Assembly (NCBI RefSeq): GCF_965237655.1
Contig: NZ_CBDEGB010000002.1
Span: 1,612,001-1,676,000 of the forward strand
Direction of reading: 5' to 3'
From: Poriferisodalis sp965237655
GTDB taxonomy: Bacteria; Actinomycetota; Acidimicrobiia; Acidimicrobiales; Poriferisodalaceae
DNA length: 64,000 nucleotides
Below the pieces are notes generated by a model that was given only the letters and a program-made list of their open reading frames with translations, was not told the DNA's origin and made no database searches. The position numbers and the translations under genes are program-made. Shown piece by piece: positions 34,672 through 46,747 of this stretch. How positions within the stretch are numbered: position 1 is the stretch's first letter; the number at the start of each line of letters is the position of its first letter.

Positions 34672-35216
34672 TCAGGCGCCCCCTCCGGGGTTCGGAGGGA
34701 ACGCCTCTCAGTGCGATACAGGTGGAACAGCACGATGACGAGTCCGACGGTGATCGAGGCGTCCGCCAGGTTGAAGATCGGCCACCACTGAAGATCGACA
34801 AAATCCACGACTGCACCCCGACCCCAGCCCGCCCCGCGAAACAAGCGGTCGGTGAGATTGCCCAGTGCCCCGCCAATGATCCCTCCGAGACCGCTCGCAG
34901 CCCATCCTGCTCGGACGCGCCGACGTGACGACCACAGCACGCCGATGATCACGATGGCGGCCAGCGCCAGTACGGGACCGAGACCGCTCCCTGCCGAGAA
35001 GGCGAAGCCGGTGTTGTGGACGAGTCGCAGGCGCAGCGTCCACACCAGATCGATGATCCGATCGTCGAGTGCAACGACGGCCCAGGCTTTCGTGATCTGG
35101 TCAATACAGAGAACGACGAGCGAGGAGATCACGACCTTGAAATTGCGCGCCAAGCGATCTGGTGAGGCAGCCGGCCGGTTCGCGAACACCTGGGGCCCAG
35201 CTAGGGCCGCCGCCAC
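34668..35216 (-). CDS. lspA: Lipoprotein signal peptidase (signal peptidase II)
   Basis: A 182-residue membrane peptidase that cleaves the signal of diacylated lipoproteins. Four membrane spans; the two catalytic Asp lie in GALGNLTDRLF and FNLADASITVG, and LVHNTGFAFS is the usual first periplasmic block. The GTG start overlaps the end of the DksA-like gene by 16 bases; the long N-terminal extension (about 27 residues) is atypical, so a later start is possible. It processes, among others, the nuclease lipoprotein of this window. Confidence 0.93.
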   Translation of the reverse strand: MAAALAGPQVFANRPAASPDRLARNFKVVISSLVVLCIDQITKAWAVVALDDRIIDLVWTLRLRLVHNTGFAFSAGSGLGPVLALAAIVIIGVLWSSRRRVRAGWAASGLGGIIGGALGNLTDRLFRGAGWGRGAVVDFVDLQWWPIFNLADASITVGLVIVLFHLYRTERRSLRTPEGAPE

Positions 35217-35884
35217 GCCGGACCGCTGCTCTTGACCTCCACACGCATTGATGCGTGCGGGATGGCCTCTAAGCGTTCCTTGGGGATCGGCTTTCCCGAC
35301 ACGATGCAGATGCCGTACGTGCCGTCTTCGATACGCGCGAGCGCAGCGTCAATCTCGGCGATTTCCTCGCGTTCTCGAGCAGAGATCTGCAGTGCCCGAT
35401 CACGCTCGACGGCGATGGAGTCTCCTTCGCCGGACTCCTCGTCGAATTGCACATCACCGGGCTCGCGCTCGTTGACAAGCTGCTCGGCTTCGGCTTCGTA
35501 TCGCTCCGCGTGCGCGGTGTAGCGGCGACGCTCTGCCAGCAGCGCTTGGTGCTGCTTCTCCAGGAACACTGCGCCAAAACGCGGCTTCGCTGGTTTGCGG
35601 CGTGGTGCGGTCTTCTTCGCAGCTGTCTTTGAGGCGGCGCCAGTCTTGCGGGCGTCAGTCTTGCGGGCGTCAGCCTCACGGGCGCCGGTCTTGCGGGCGT
35701 CAGTCTTGCGGGCGTCAGCCTCACGGGCGCCGGTCTTGCGGGCGTCAGTCTTGCGGGCGTCAGTCTTGCGGGCGTCAGTCTTCTTTGCAGCAGCATTGGC
35801 GCCGGAAGGGTTCGCGGCATTCTTGGGTGCCGGAGCCTTCTTCGCGGCAGTCTTGCGGGCAGCAGCCTTCTTCGCAGTAGCCAT
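35201..35884 (-). CDS. DksA/TraR-like protein with Lys-rich N-terminus, no zinc ligands
   Basis: A 227-residue protein. Residues 1-100 are Lys/Ala/Arg-rich like histone H1 tails and contain tandem KTDAR and KTGAREADAR repeats. Residues about 105-185 form a coiled coil with the DksA pattern FLEKQHQALLAERRRYTAH. The C-terminal finger YGICIVSGKPIPKERLEAIP keeps the family shape, but the second Cys of the first pair is Ser and the second pair is absent, so zinc is probably not bound. DksA-type proteins enter the RNA polymerase secondary channel. The place before lspA is conserved in Streptomyces relatives. Confidence 0.88.
   Translation of the reverse strand: MATAKKAAARKTAAKKAPAPKNAANPSGANAAAKKTDARKTDARKTDARKTGAREADARKTDARKTGAREADARKTDARKTGAASKTAAKKTAPRRKPAKPRFGAVFLEKQHQALLAERRRYTAHAERYEAEAEQLVNEREPGDVQFDEESGEGDSIAVERDRALQISAREREEIAEIDAALARIEDGTYGICIVSGKPIPKERLEAIPHASMRVEVKSSGPAWRRP
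35640..35790. repeat. In-frame repeats coding KTDAR units
   Basis: About ten copies of a 15-base unit (with a 30-base higher order) encoding KTDAR, KTGAR or EADAR in the N-terminal tail of the DksA-like protein. Nearly identical copies suggest recent expansion. Confidence 0.88.
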
Positions 35885-36050
35885 GGCCCCTCCCCTGCTC
35901 AGCGAAGCGGCAGTCTAGGTCTCCACTCCTCGAAGCGGGTGGCGGATATGGGCTCCGTCGATTTCCGTGTTCCAGGGGTACCCTCACCATCTCGTGGGCC
36001 AGCCCGCACCATCGCTGGGACGATGACACAGCCTGCAGGAGGCCCTGGTG

Positions 36051-39284
<3,234 letters not shown>

Positions 39285-39325
39285 GCCTGCCGGCTGCGCC
39301 GGATGTGTCCTAGGCCGACTGTCGC

Positions 39326-40087
39326 CTAGGCCGACAGTGGTTCCTTGCGAATCAGCGCCTCCAGGAAGGGATCGTCGAGTTCCGCGAGCGCGAGCGGCGG
39401 CCGGTCCGCATCGAAGACGACATCTTCGTCGTCGTCGTCGTCAACGTCATCATCGCCGAACCCAGAACCTGCTTCACGGATCGACTCGTAGGCGGCCTCA
39501 GTCCGGCCAGCAACTCCAGCGGAACTGGCGGCGAGCGGTGCGACGATGGATGGCATGGCGGCCGGCTCGGGGCCAGAGCGCACTGACGCCGCCACGGGTT
39601 CGACATCGGGCAGATCCTGGCCGATCAAGTCCTCTTCGGCCTGGTCATCCTCGTCGGCCTCGACTTCGACGGTCCCAGCGGTCGCTCCGGTGCTCGCCGG
39701 GAAGGGCTCGAGGGCAATATCCGGTTCCTCGGCTTCGATGACGTCAACGCTGTAGCCAGCGTCGGAGAGCGACCTGGAGATCTCGGCCCGCACGAGACCC
39801 GACAGCGCCTCGGTGAGATCGTCAGTCGCTGATTTGAAGACGTCATCCAGTGCTTGAGTACCGGCTGCCTGGAGCTCCGCAAGAGCCTCGGCGATCTGTG
39901 CGACGGTCTCGGGCGAGAGCTGAACCTCCACCGGACGCGATGGCGATCCCGATTCCACGCTGGTCATGCGATGGTCGATCTCAGTGACCTGTGCCGCAAG
40001 AGATGCGATCTGCACACCGAGGCGCTCAAGCACACCAGTGCCTTCGGTGCTGGGGGTTTCGACGGGTGGGGGTGTCGGGCTTGCCAT
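39326..40087 (-). CDS. Acidic coiled-coil protein in the DivIVA position
   Basis: A 253-residue protein that I do not recognise. Residues 15-50 are a heptad-like helix (VLERLGVQIASLAAQVTEIDHRM), 55-115 further helices (LSPETVAQIAEALAELQAAG, DLTEALSGLVRAEISRSL), and the rest is acidic, with a run of ten Asp/Glu near 220 and the conserved-looking end FLEALIRKEPLSA. In Streptomyces and mycobacteria this place (after sepF-yggT, next to ileS) holds DivIVA/Wag31. The typical DivIVA N-terminal motif is absent. It may be a highly diverged functional stand-in or unrelated. Confidence 0.7.
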   Translation of the reverse strand: MASPTPPPVETPSTEGTGVLERLGVQIASLAAQVTEIDHRMTSVESGSPSRPVEVQLSPETVAQIAEALAELQAAGTQALDDVFKSATDDLTEALSGLVRAEISRSLSDAGYSVDVIEAEEPDIALEPFPASTGATAGTVEVEADEDDQAEEDLIGQDLPDVEPVAASVRSGPEPAAMPSIVAPLAASSAGVAGRTEAAYESIREAGSGFGDDDVDDDDDEDVVFDADRPPLALAELDDPFLEALIRKEPLSA

Positions 40088-40108
40088 GGCGCGGAATTTA
40101 CCAGCGTC

Positions 40109-40372
40109 TCAACAGCGCAGCAGCATGCCGGACACGAGCACCTGCAATCCGATGATCAGCACGATCGGCGAGAGATCAAGCGCAACCCGGCCCAGTCGTA
40201 TCGCAGGCAGTGCCCGCCGAAGCGGCCCCATGACCGGCTCGGTGATCCGCACTAACCAGGTCCGCACCACCATGACTGGACTGTCAGGGGACAGCGGGAT
40301 CCAGCTGAACAGAACGCGAGCGAAGACTGCGAAGACGTACAAATTCGTCAGCGTGCACAGCAGGCCTCTCAT
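40109..40372 (-). CDS. YggT family membrane protein
   Basis: An 87-residue protein with two membrane helices around residues 5-25 and 65-85 and the family core LFSWIPLSPDSPVMVVRTWLVRITEPVMGPLRR. YggT proteins sit with sepF and divIVA in division clusters; their exact role is unclear, with reported links to membrane and stress functions. The gene lies 31 bases after sepF and is surely in the same transcript. Confidence 0.9.
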   Translation of the reverse strand: MRGLLCTLTNLYVFAVFARVLFSWIPLSPDSPVMVVRTWLVRITEPVMGPLRRALPAIRLGRVALDLSPIVLIIGLQVLVSGMLLRC

Positions 40373-40403
40373 CGTTCGGCCAGGTGGCCCGGGTTGGAGC
40401 GTT

Positions 40404-40901
40404 TCAGCGGTCGACGCCCCCTGTTGGAACCGTTTGATGTTCGCTGTCGTTCACCACGACATTTGCCGGCACGAGCATGTACACGGCGTTCGCAACCTTT
40501 CGCATCTCTCCATCGCGGGCGTAACACAGGCCGCTGGCGAAATCCAGCAGCCGACGTGCTGTGTCGCGGTCGAGTCCTTGCAAGTTCAGGATGATCGGTT
40601 GGTCGCGCTTGAAGCGGTCGCCGATCTGCTGCGCGTCGTCGAACATGCGGGGCATCAGCACGAACGGCTGTACTGCCGATGTCGCCACGCGGCGCACAGC
40701 GGATGTCGGTACGGGCGCCCCCGAGTGCGGTGTTGCCGACGGTGGTCGTTCGACCACTGTGACGCCGCTCTGGCTCGTTTGATCGGCGAAAGCATCCGGC
40801 GCGGGCATTTCGCCCGGCAGGGCGCGCTCGGCCGGCAGCGCATAACTGTCGTCGGGGCCGAGGCCCAGATAGCTCATCGCCTGCTTCATGAACGAAGCCA
40901 T
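40404..40901 (-). CDS. sepF: Cell division protein SepF
   Basis: A 165-residue division protein. The N-terminus MASFMKQAMSYLGLG is the amphipathic membrane-binding helix; a Pro/Ala linker follows, and the C-terminal SepF fold spans about 80-155 with VLMPRMFDDAQQIGDRFKRD, PIILNLQGLDRDTARRLLDF and GLCYARDGEMRKVANAVYML. SepF anchors FtsZ to the membrane and replaces FtsA, which is absent here. ATG at 40901 chosen because it starts the conserved helix. Lies between yggS and yggT. Confidence 0.93.
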   Translation of the reverse strand: MASFMKQAMSYLGLGPDDSYALPAERALPGEMPAPDAFADQTSQSGVTVVERPPSATPHSGAPVPTSAVRRVATSAVQPFVLMPRMFDDAQQIGDRFKRDQPIILNLQGLDRDTARRLLDFASGLCYARDGEMRKVANAVYMLVPANVVVNDSEHQTVPTGGVDR

Positions 40902-40975
40902 GCAGTACCTCAATAAGAGCAGCTTCGATTGGAGACTGTCTCGGTTGCAAAGAGTACCGACTCGCCAAGATACGG

Positions 40976-41659
40976 TCAGGCACCCCGCGTAGAGGCGGCC
41001 CGCGGCGGTCGATTGCCGAACAGGGCGGTCCCGATGCGCACCATCGTCGAACCCGCCCGGATTGCTTCTTCGAGGTCAGCGCTCATTCCCATGCAGCGGT
41101 GCTCGAGGTCGTGGTGATCCGCAAATCGAGCGACCTCGGTAAACGCTGCTTCGATCTGCGATGACGTGCCTTGAGGCCCGATCGCCATACAGCCCTGAAC
41201 ATCGAGTCCGGACTGGCGGGCGGCAGCAACCAGCGGCGGAGCCTCGGAGAGCGGGCATCCGCCCTGGGTGGCAGTGCCGCTCACATCGACCTGCACAAAG
41301 ATCGCGGATCGGGGACTGTGCCGTGCAATCTGTTCGACAAGCCGTGTCCGGTCCACGCTCTGCCACAGATCCACCACACCTGCCAGCGGTCGCACTTTGT
41401 TGGACTGCAGCCGTCCGATGAAGTGGACCTCGATCGTGCTCCTGGTCTCCGGCAGCAGCTGATCCCACTTCCCTTGCAGTTCCTGGGCGTAGTTCTCGCC
41501 GATCATTCCCAAGCCGGCAGCTGCCGCGGCGTCGATTGCAGAGGCGTCGAATCCCTTCGTCACAGCCACGATGCCGGTCCGAGCTGGGTCGCCCCCGGCG
41601 TCAGCAATCCGGTATTTGACGCGTTCGACGCGTTGGCGGACCTGTCCGGCATCAATCAC
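40976..41659 (-). CDS. YggS-type PLP-binding protein
   Basis: A 227-residue alanine-racemase-like barrel that binds pyridoxal phosphate and helps balance vitamin B6. VAVTKGF carries the PLP-binding Lys; GENYAQELQGKWD, VHFIGRLQSNK, SVDRTRLVEQI, VQVDVSGTATQGGC and LEHRCMGMSADLEEAIRAGSTMVRIGTALFG are all family blocks. The GTG start at 41659 overlaps the pgeF stop. In division clusters YggS follows the pgeF homologue, as here. Confidence 0.92.
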   Translation of the reverse strand: MIDAGQVRQRVERVKYRIADAGGDPARTGIVAVTKGFDASAIDAAAAAGLGMIGENYAQELQGKWDQLLPETRSTIEVHFIGRLQSNKVRPLAGVVDLWQSVDRTRLVEQIARHSPRSAIFVQVDVSGTATQGGCPLSEAPPLVAAARQSGLDVQGCMAIGPQGTSSQIEAAFTEVARFADHHDLEHRCMGMSADLEEAIRAGSTMVRIGTALFGNRPPRAASTRGA

Positions 41660-42338
41660 CGGACTCGTCTCCTGCTCCGTCGGCGTCCAGGCAGACCAGC
41701 AGCGCAGTCCGGCCCTTCTCGGCACGAGTCCGGTGCGAGAAGTAGCGACCATCGCAGGCTGTGCAGCGATCCAGCTCGGTGTCGAGAATCGCTCCCCCGC
41801 TGCGAAGCGTCCGCCGGGCAGCCTCGCCAAGGTCAAGCGCCGGCGTTTCCCACGCAGTCCTGCTCGCCACTGAGGGGCCGAAGGAACTCACGGCAGCGTC
41901 GAGTTCATCTGGCCCGAATTCGTAGTGCAGGCGGCAGATGTGAGGCCCGACGATCGCACGGATGTGGCGGATCCCGTGACGTCCGAGTTCCGCGAGCGTC
42001 GCCTCGACAACACCGCCGAGCAGACCGCGCCATCCCGCGTGAACCGTCGCAACAGCACCACGACCTCTCGCATCTGTCCCGTACAGCGCGATCGGCACAC
42101 AGTCCGCTGTGCGCACTGCGAGGGTCGCTCCAAGCGTCATCGTCCACGCAGCGTCGGCGCTAGTGCCGCGATGCTCCCCAGGATGGGAAACCCGGACGAT
42201 CTGCGTGCCGTGGGTCTGCTTGAGGACGGTGACCGCGCTGGGACCGAATTCCACCAGGGGGGCGCAGTCGCCGTCGCTGCGTTCAGTGACGGCGATGCGC
42301 ACCGTGCCGGTCCCGCAGCGCCGGCGCAGTGTCAGCAT
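41652..42338 (-). CDS. pgeF: Peptidoglycan editing factor / laccase-domain protein
   Basis: A 228-residue protein of the YfiH/PgeF family, which removes wrongly built peptidoglycan precursors; other members oxidise phenols or act on purine nucleosides. Motifs: VLKQTHGTQIVRV, VRTADCVPIALY, VHAGWRGLLGGVV and GPHICRLHYEFG provide the zinc/copper Cys and His ligands. It follows ftsZ with a gap of about 110 bases and overlaps yggS, so the two are coupled. Confidence 0.9.
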   Translation of the reverse strand: MLTLRRRCGTGTVRIAVTERSDGDCAPLVEFGPSAVTVLKQTHGTQIVRVSHPGEHRGTSADAAWTMTLGATLAVRTADCVPIALYGTDARGRGAVATVHAGWRGLLGGVVEATLAELGRHGIRHIRAIVGPHICRLHYEFGPDELDAAVSSFGPSVASRTAWETPALDLGEAARRTLRSGGAILDTELDRCTACDGRYFSHRTRAEKGRTALLVCLDADGAGDESGD

Positions 42339-42446
42339 TGCGAGTGCCGACCCGTTCGGCTTACGCCGTTTCGCAGCCGCGTGGCCACGTCAACGCACGG
42401 CATCGCTGTGCCGTCGTTCGACGGGGATGCACCCTCGCCCGGGGCG

Positions 42447-43523
42447 TCACCGCAGGAAGCTGGGTACGTCGAACGATTCGTCGTCCTCGTCGAGGTCGCC
42501 GAATGGGTCGGCCAAATCGTCAGCTTCTTCGGAGCCTGCGTAGTCGCCGAGGGTGGTGCCTCCGGAGCGAGACGGCGTGTATCGGTCAAAGCCCGCCGCG
42601 ATGACGGTGACACGGATTTCTTCTCCGAGCGAGTCGTCGATCACCGTGCCGAAGATGATGTTGGCGTCGGCGTGTGCCACCTCGCGGATCACTTCCGCCG
42701 CCTCGTTGACCTCGAACAGCCCCAGTTCGGGTCCGGCGGCAATATTCAGCAAGATGCCGCGGGCTCCATCGATGGACTCCTCGAGCAGCGATGACGACAC
42801 CGCTTGGCGAGCAGCGTTCTTGGATCGGTTCTCGCCATGTGCACGGCCGATTCCCATCAGCGCCGTGCCGGCGTTGGACATAATCGCCTTCACGTCTGCG
42901 AAGTCGGTGTTGATGAGGCCAGGAGTCGTGATGAGGCCCGAAATGCCGGACACGCCCTCACGCAGCACGTCGTCGGCCATCCGAAAGGCATCGATGATCG
43001 ACGTGTGCTCGCTCGCCACCGTCAACAGCCGGTCGTTCGGGATCACGATCAAGGTGTCGACTCGTTCCTTGAGCCGTTCGATGCCCTGCTCAGCCTGGAT
43101 CTGACGGCGTTTGCCTTCGAAGGCGAAGGGGCGGGTGACCACGCCGATGGTCAGTGCACCGACTTCCTTGGCGATTTCTGCGACGATCGGCGCACCACCG
43201 GTTCCGGTGCCTCCGCCTTCCCCAGCGGTGATGAACACCATGTCCGCGCCCTGCATTGCTTCTGCGATCTCATCCCGGTGTTCCTCGGCCGCCCGGGTGC
43301 CGATCTCGGGGTCGCTCCCCGCTCCAAGTCCGCGCGTCAGCTGGCGACCGATGTCCAGTTTGACATCAGCGTCGCTGAGCAGCAGCGCTTGAGCGTCGGT
43401 ATTGATGGCAATGAATTCGACGCCGCCAAGGCCGACATCGATCATCCTGTTGACGGCGTTCGAACCACCGCCGCCGACGCCCACCACCTTGATGATTGCC
43501 ACGTAATTCTGTGGTGAGGCCAC
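42447..43523 (-). CDS. ftsZ: Cell division GTPase FtsZ
   Basis: A 358-residue tubulin homologue that forms the Z-ring. VVGVGGGGSNAVNRMI, ITAGEGGGTGTGGAPIVAE (tubulin signature for GTP), FAFEGKRRQIQAE and GIGRAHGENRSKNAA are typical. The C-terminal linker is short and ends DVPSFLR, the tail bound by SepF. GTG start preceded by GAGGAG. A 140-base gap to ftsQ probably holds an extra ftsZ promoter. Shorter than mycobacterial FtsZ mainly in the linker. Confidence 0.96.
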   Translation of the reverse strand: MASPQNYVAIIKVVGVGGGGSNAVNRMIDVGLGGVEFIAINTDAQALLLSDADVKLDIGRQLTRGLGAGSDPEIGTRAAEEHRDEIAEAMQGADMVFITAGEGGGTGTGGAPIVAEIAKEVGALTIGVVTRPFAFEGKRRQIQAEQGIERLKERVDTLIVIPNDRLLTVASEHTSIIDAFRMADDVLREGVSGISGLITTPGLINTDFADVKAIMSNAGTALMGIGRAHGENRSKNAARQAVSSSLLEESIDGARGILLNIAAGPELGLFEVNEAAEVIREVAHADANIIFGTVIDDSLGEEIRVTVIAAGFDRYTPSRSGGTTLGDYAGSEEADDLADPFGDLDEDDESFDVPSFLR

Positions 43524-43663
43524 AGGGCTCCTCGCGTTCGCTGGCCGGCCGCGACATCAATCGTGCCGTCGGCAGGCACCTCCTAGGGAAAATAGCGCAA
43601 TCCACGACAGTACCGATGCCTCCGTTAATGGGCAAGACCCGCGCAATGGGATGACCTGGCCGA

Positions 43664-44416
43664 TCAGTTGGCTCCGCGGACCACCGGGAGATGCGGAACC
43701 GATACATCGAGGATGTCACCTGAGTGCTCGAGATCGGAGATGACTGCGGCAATTGCGGCCGTCTTCGCACTGATCGCCGACTGGTCTCCCAGCGCCACCT
43801 CGAACACGACACCGCCCGGTTGTTGCCGGACGCGTGCCCTCACGTCCCCGCGCCCGTCACGCCACAACGCAACGACTGTGAAACCGTGCTGGCCGCGCGC
43901 TGCGTCGAGGACCCCAAGCAGGGCTTCGGCATCGCTGGCGAGGTAGCCGCCTGGTTCCGGCGCAGCGGAAATCCCCGACAACCGCGGCAGTTCGGGTGGG
44001 GCTGCGAGCGGTGATGTGAGGATTCGGCCTTCAATATCGGTGAGTACCCAGCTGCGGGGCGCGGCGAGTGCCAACGCCACCGCCGTTCGCTCGACAACGT
44101 CCACTTCCACCGTCGCGGGCCATCGCCGCCAGATCCGAGCGTCGGCGATCCACGGCAGTTCCTCGAGCGATTGCTCTCCATGTTCGGTATCCAAAGTTCC
44201 CATGAAGTCACCGGCGCGAATGCCTGCTGCCCGGTACGCCTCGTCGTAACTCACTCGATGCAGACCGCTGAAGTGGATCCGATCGACCTCAAACGTGCCT
44301 GCGGCGAGAATGATCGTGCCGATCGAGAGCACGAGCGCTGTGAGCGCAACTCCGATCACCCAACGCTTGGGGCCTTTCCCTCCCGGTGCGGCGGCCTCCG
44401 CAGGTTCGCCAGGCAC
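43664..44416 (-). CDS. ftsQ: Cell division protein FtsQ (POTRA domain)
   Basis: About 250 residues. A short N-terminal stretch rich in Pro and Gly, one membrane span (VIGVALTALVLSIGTIILAA), the POTRA domain FEVDRIHFSGLHRVSYDEAYRAAGI and the beta domain with WIADARIWRRWPATVEVDVVER and SWVLTDIEGRIL. FtsQ links FtsL/FtsB to the division machinery. GTG at 44416 lies 2 bases after the murB stop and has no ribosome binding site of its own, so it depends on coupling; an earlier start in the same frame would overlap murB. Confidence 0.88.
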   Translation of the reverse strand: MPGEPAEAAAPGGKGPKRWVIGVALTALVLSIGTIILAAGTFEVDRIHFSGLHRVSYDEAYRAAGIRAGDFMGTLDTEHGEQSLEELPWIADARIWRRWPATVEVDVVERTAVALALAAPRSWVLTDIEGRILTSPLAAPPELPRLSGISAAPEPGGYLASDAEALLGVLDAARGQHGFTVVALWRDGRGDVRARVRQQPGGVVFEVALGDQSAISAKTAAIAAVISDLEHSGDILDVSVPHLPVVRGAN

Positions 44417-44418
44417 GC

Positions 44419-45378
44419 TCAGGTAGGGATCGGTGCGGCACCGAAACCAACCATGCGGATCTCGGGCTGCAGCACGATGCCCGACGAATCCGCGACACGG
44501 CGGCGGACCTCGGCCATCAGTGCGACGACATCGGCTGCAGTTCCGCCGGGGTCCGAGACGATGAAATTCGCGTGCAAACGCGAGACCTCGGCCGTGCCGA
44601 TACGCAAGCCGCGCAGCCCTGCTTGATCGATGCGTGCGCCTGCGGACTCTTGTGGCGGGTTCATGAAGACCGAGCCGGAGTTCTGGCCGCCTGGCTGGTG
44701 TTCTCTGCGCCAGCGGACGATCTCCGCGATCTGGTCGGTCACCTTTGAGGGAAGTGCGCGATGCCCTTGCAATCGCGCACTCACCACGACATGGCGGTTC
44801 GCCAAACCACTGTGGCGGTAGCCCAGATCGAGAGCATCGACGGGGCGAGGCTGCTGCACTGGGGGTGCTGAGGGGCCTTCCAGGTCGGCAATGTCGGCGT
44901 CGATCAGGCAGGACGCAATATCGCTGCCATGCCCGCCTGCGTTCATGCGCACGGCCCCGCCAACAGAACCCGGGACTCCCACAGCCCATTCGAGCCCGCC
45001 GATCCCTGCTGCGGCGCATTGGCGCGCGAGCACGGGCAATGCCACCGCTGCACCAGCGGTGAGCGTGGCGTTCGCGTGATCGAATTCGATGGTGTTGTAG
45101 GCATCTCCAAGCAGCAGTGCGATTCCTTCAAAACCCCGGTCCGCGACCAGCAGGTTCGATCCTCGTCCGACAACGAGGATTTCCAGCCCGGAGGCGGCAC
45201 CGGCTTCTCGCGCCCGTTGCAGGTCGGCGAGGCCATTGGCCACGAATGCCACCGCAGCAGGCCCTCCGACTCGCGACGTGGTGATCGAGCCCAACGGTGC
45301 ATCGATGCGAGCGTCGTAGCCCAAGGCTGCTGCGGCTCGTCGGACCGCATCGGGATCGGACCATCGCTCAGTGGGCAT
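44419..45378 (-). CDS. murB: UDP-N-acetylenolpyruvylglucosamine reductase
   Basis: A 319-residue FAD enzyme that reduces UDP-GlcNAc-enolpyruvate to UDP-MurNAc. ITTSRVGGPAAVAF and ILVVGRGSNLLVADRGF are FAD-binding, GLEWAVGVPGSVGGAVRMNAG is the core signature, and GQNSGSVFMNP and AEVSRLHANFIV complete the active site. ATG at 45378 overlaps the end of murC; an earlier ATG would add four residues. Confidence 0.94.
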   Translation of the reverse strand: MPTERWSDPDAVRRAAAALGYDARIDAPLGSITTSRVGGPAAVAFVANGLADLQRAREAGAASGLEILVVGRGSNLLVADRGFEGIALLLGDAYNTIEFDHANATLTAGAAVALPVLARQCAAAGIGGLEWAVGVPGSVGGAVRMNAGGHGSDIASCLIDADIADLEGPSAPPVQQPRPVDALDLGYRHSGLANRHVVVSARLQGHRALPSKVTDQIAEIVRWRREHQPGGQNSGSVFMNPPQESAGARIDQAGLRGLRIGTAEVSRLHANFIVSDPGGTAADVVALMAEVRRRVADSSGIVLQPEIRMVGFGAAPIPT

Positions 45379-46747
45379 GCAGCAACTCATCTGCGAGCGT
45401 CGTCAGGTCTCCCGCTCCCAAGGTGAGGCACAAGTCACCTGCTCGCAGGTTCGCACGCAGGTACGAACGCAGCTCAGCCCGCCCCGGGAGATACGCCACG
45501 GAGGCGTAGGGATGCGAGTCGAGAACGACGCCGAGCACAAGTTCTGTGGACACGCCAGGCCGTGGCACCTCGCCGGCGGGGTAGATGTCGGTGAGGACCA
45601 ACTGGTCGGCGCCTCCGAATGAGTCCGCGAAGTCCTGCCACAGCGCCGCGATCCGCGAGTAGCGATGGGGTTGGAAAACCGCAACGATGCGATTCCAGTC
45701 CCCGCTGCGAGCCGCAGCGATTGCGGCCGTCACTTCAGCCGGAAGGTGCGCATAGTCGTCGATGAACGAGATGCCGTCGCGCTCGCCCCGCCGTTCGAAT
45801 CGCCTGGCCACACCCGCAAAGCGCCCCAGTGCCTCGATCATCGGTGAAGCTGTGGCGCCGAGTTCGAGTGCTGCGGCCAGCGCACCAGCGGCGTTCGTGA
45901 CGTTGTGCAGCCCAGGCAGCGGCAGTTCGCAGCGCCCGATCGAGGTGGTGCCCGCGAACAACTCGAACTCTGCACCGCTGCGCGAACTTCGTGCGCCAAT
46001 GATCCGGTATTTCGCCTGCTCAGATCTTCCGTACGTCACGCAGCCGCCGACGCGCTCTGCCATCGCGGCGGCCTGTGGGTCATCGGCGCACACCACGCGC
46101 GGCCCGTTCGCGCTGCTGCAGAAGCGTTCGAATGCCCCCGTGAGCGAGTCGAAGCTGCCGTAGTGATCAAGGTGATCGGGCTCGATGTTTGTCACGAGCA
46201 CCGCGTCGGCGCCGAGTTGGAGGAACGTTCCGTCGGACTCGTCGGCCTCGACAACGAACCACTCCCCCGCCATGTCCCAGACGGCGCCCGAGCCGATCTC
46301 GTTGAGCTCACCGCCAACCAAGAACGACGGGTGCTCTCCGGCAGCAACGAGACAGAGCGCCAGCATCGACGACGTGGTCGTCTTGCCATGGGTCCCTCCG
46401 ACCGCCAGTGTCCTCTTGCGCTGGCAGATCTGGCTGAGCAGTTCGGCTCGACTGAGGACCGGTATCCCCCGGCGCCGGGCTTCGGCGAGCTCCACATTGC
46501 TCGAGGGCACAGCGCTCGAATGCGCCACGATGTCCGCGGACCCCACATTGACGGCGTCGTGGCCGATTGCTGTTCGAGCTCCGTGGGCGGCGAGCCGCGT
46601 CATTCCCGGGCCCGGTCTCAGATCACTGCCGCTGAGGGCATGACCCATCTCCGCGAGCACCAGCCCGATCGCATTCATTCCCGCACCCCCAGCCCCTACC
46701 AGGTGGATGCTGCGAGATTCGGCCAGATCGGGCTGCGTCCTGGTCAC
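45368..46747 (-). CDS. murC: UDP-N-acetylmuramate-L-alanine ligase
   Basis: A 459-residue Mur ligase that adds the first amino acid to UDP-MurNAc using ATP. HLVGAGGAGMNAIGLVLAEMG (N-terminal Rossmann), VGGTHGKTTTSSM (P-loop), FVVEADESDGTFLQL and NIEPDHLDHYGSFD, and FIDDYAHLPAEVTAAI (C-terminal domain) are typical of MurC. GTG start overlapping the murG stop by 4 bases. Confidence 0.95.
   Translation of the reverse strand: MTRTQPDLAESRSIHLVGAGGAGMNAIGLVLAEMGHALSGSDLRPGPGMTRLAAHGARTAIGHDAVNVGSADIVAHSSAVPSSNVELAEARRRGIPVLSRAELLSQICQRKRTLAVGGTHGKTTTSSMLALCLVAAGEHPSFLVGGELNEIGSGAVWDMAGEWFVVEADESDGTFLQLGADAVLVTNIEPDHLDHYGSFDSLTGAFERFCSSANGPRVVCADDPQAAAMAERVGGCVTYGRSEQAKYRIIGARSSRSGAEFELFAGTTSIGRCELPLPGLHNVTNAAGALAAALELGATASPMIEALGRFAGVARRFERRGERDGISFIDDYAHLPAEVTAAIAAARSGDWNRIVAVFQPHRYSRIAALWQDFADSFGGADQLVLTDIYPAGEVPRPGVSTELVLGVVLDSHPYASVAYLPGRAELRSYLRANLRAGDLCLTLGAGDLTTLADELLHAH

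Noticed and set aside
35885..36050. T-box leader before ileS
   Set aside because: A GGGTGGCGG string suggests the antiterminator, but the specifier loop and the rest of the T-box pattern are not visible.
42804..43517. Plus-strand frames over ftsZ
   Set aside because: Antisense shadows of a conserved gene.
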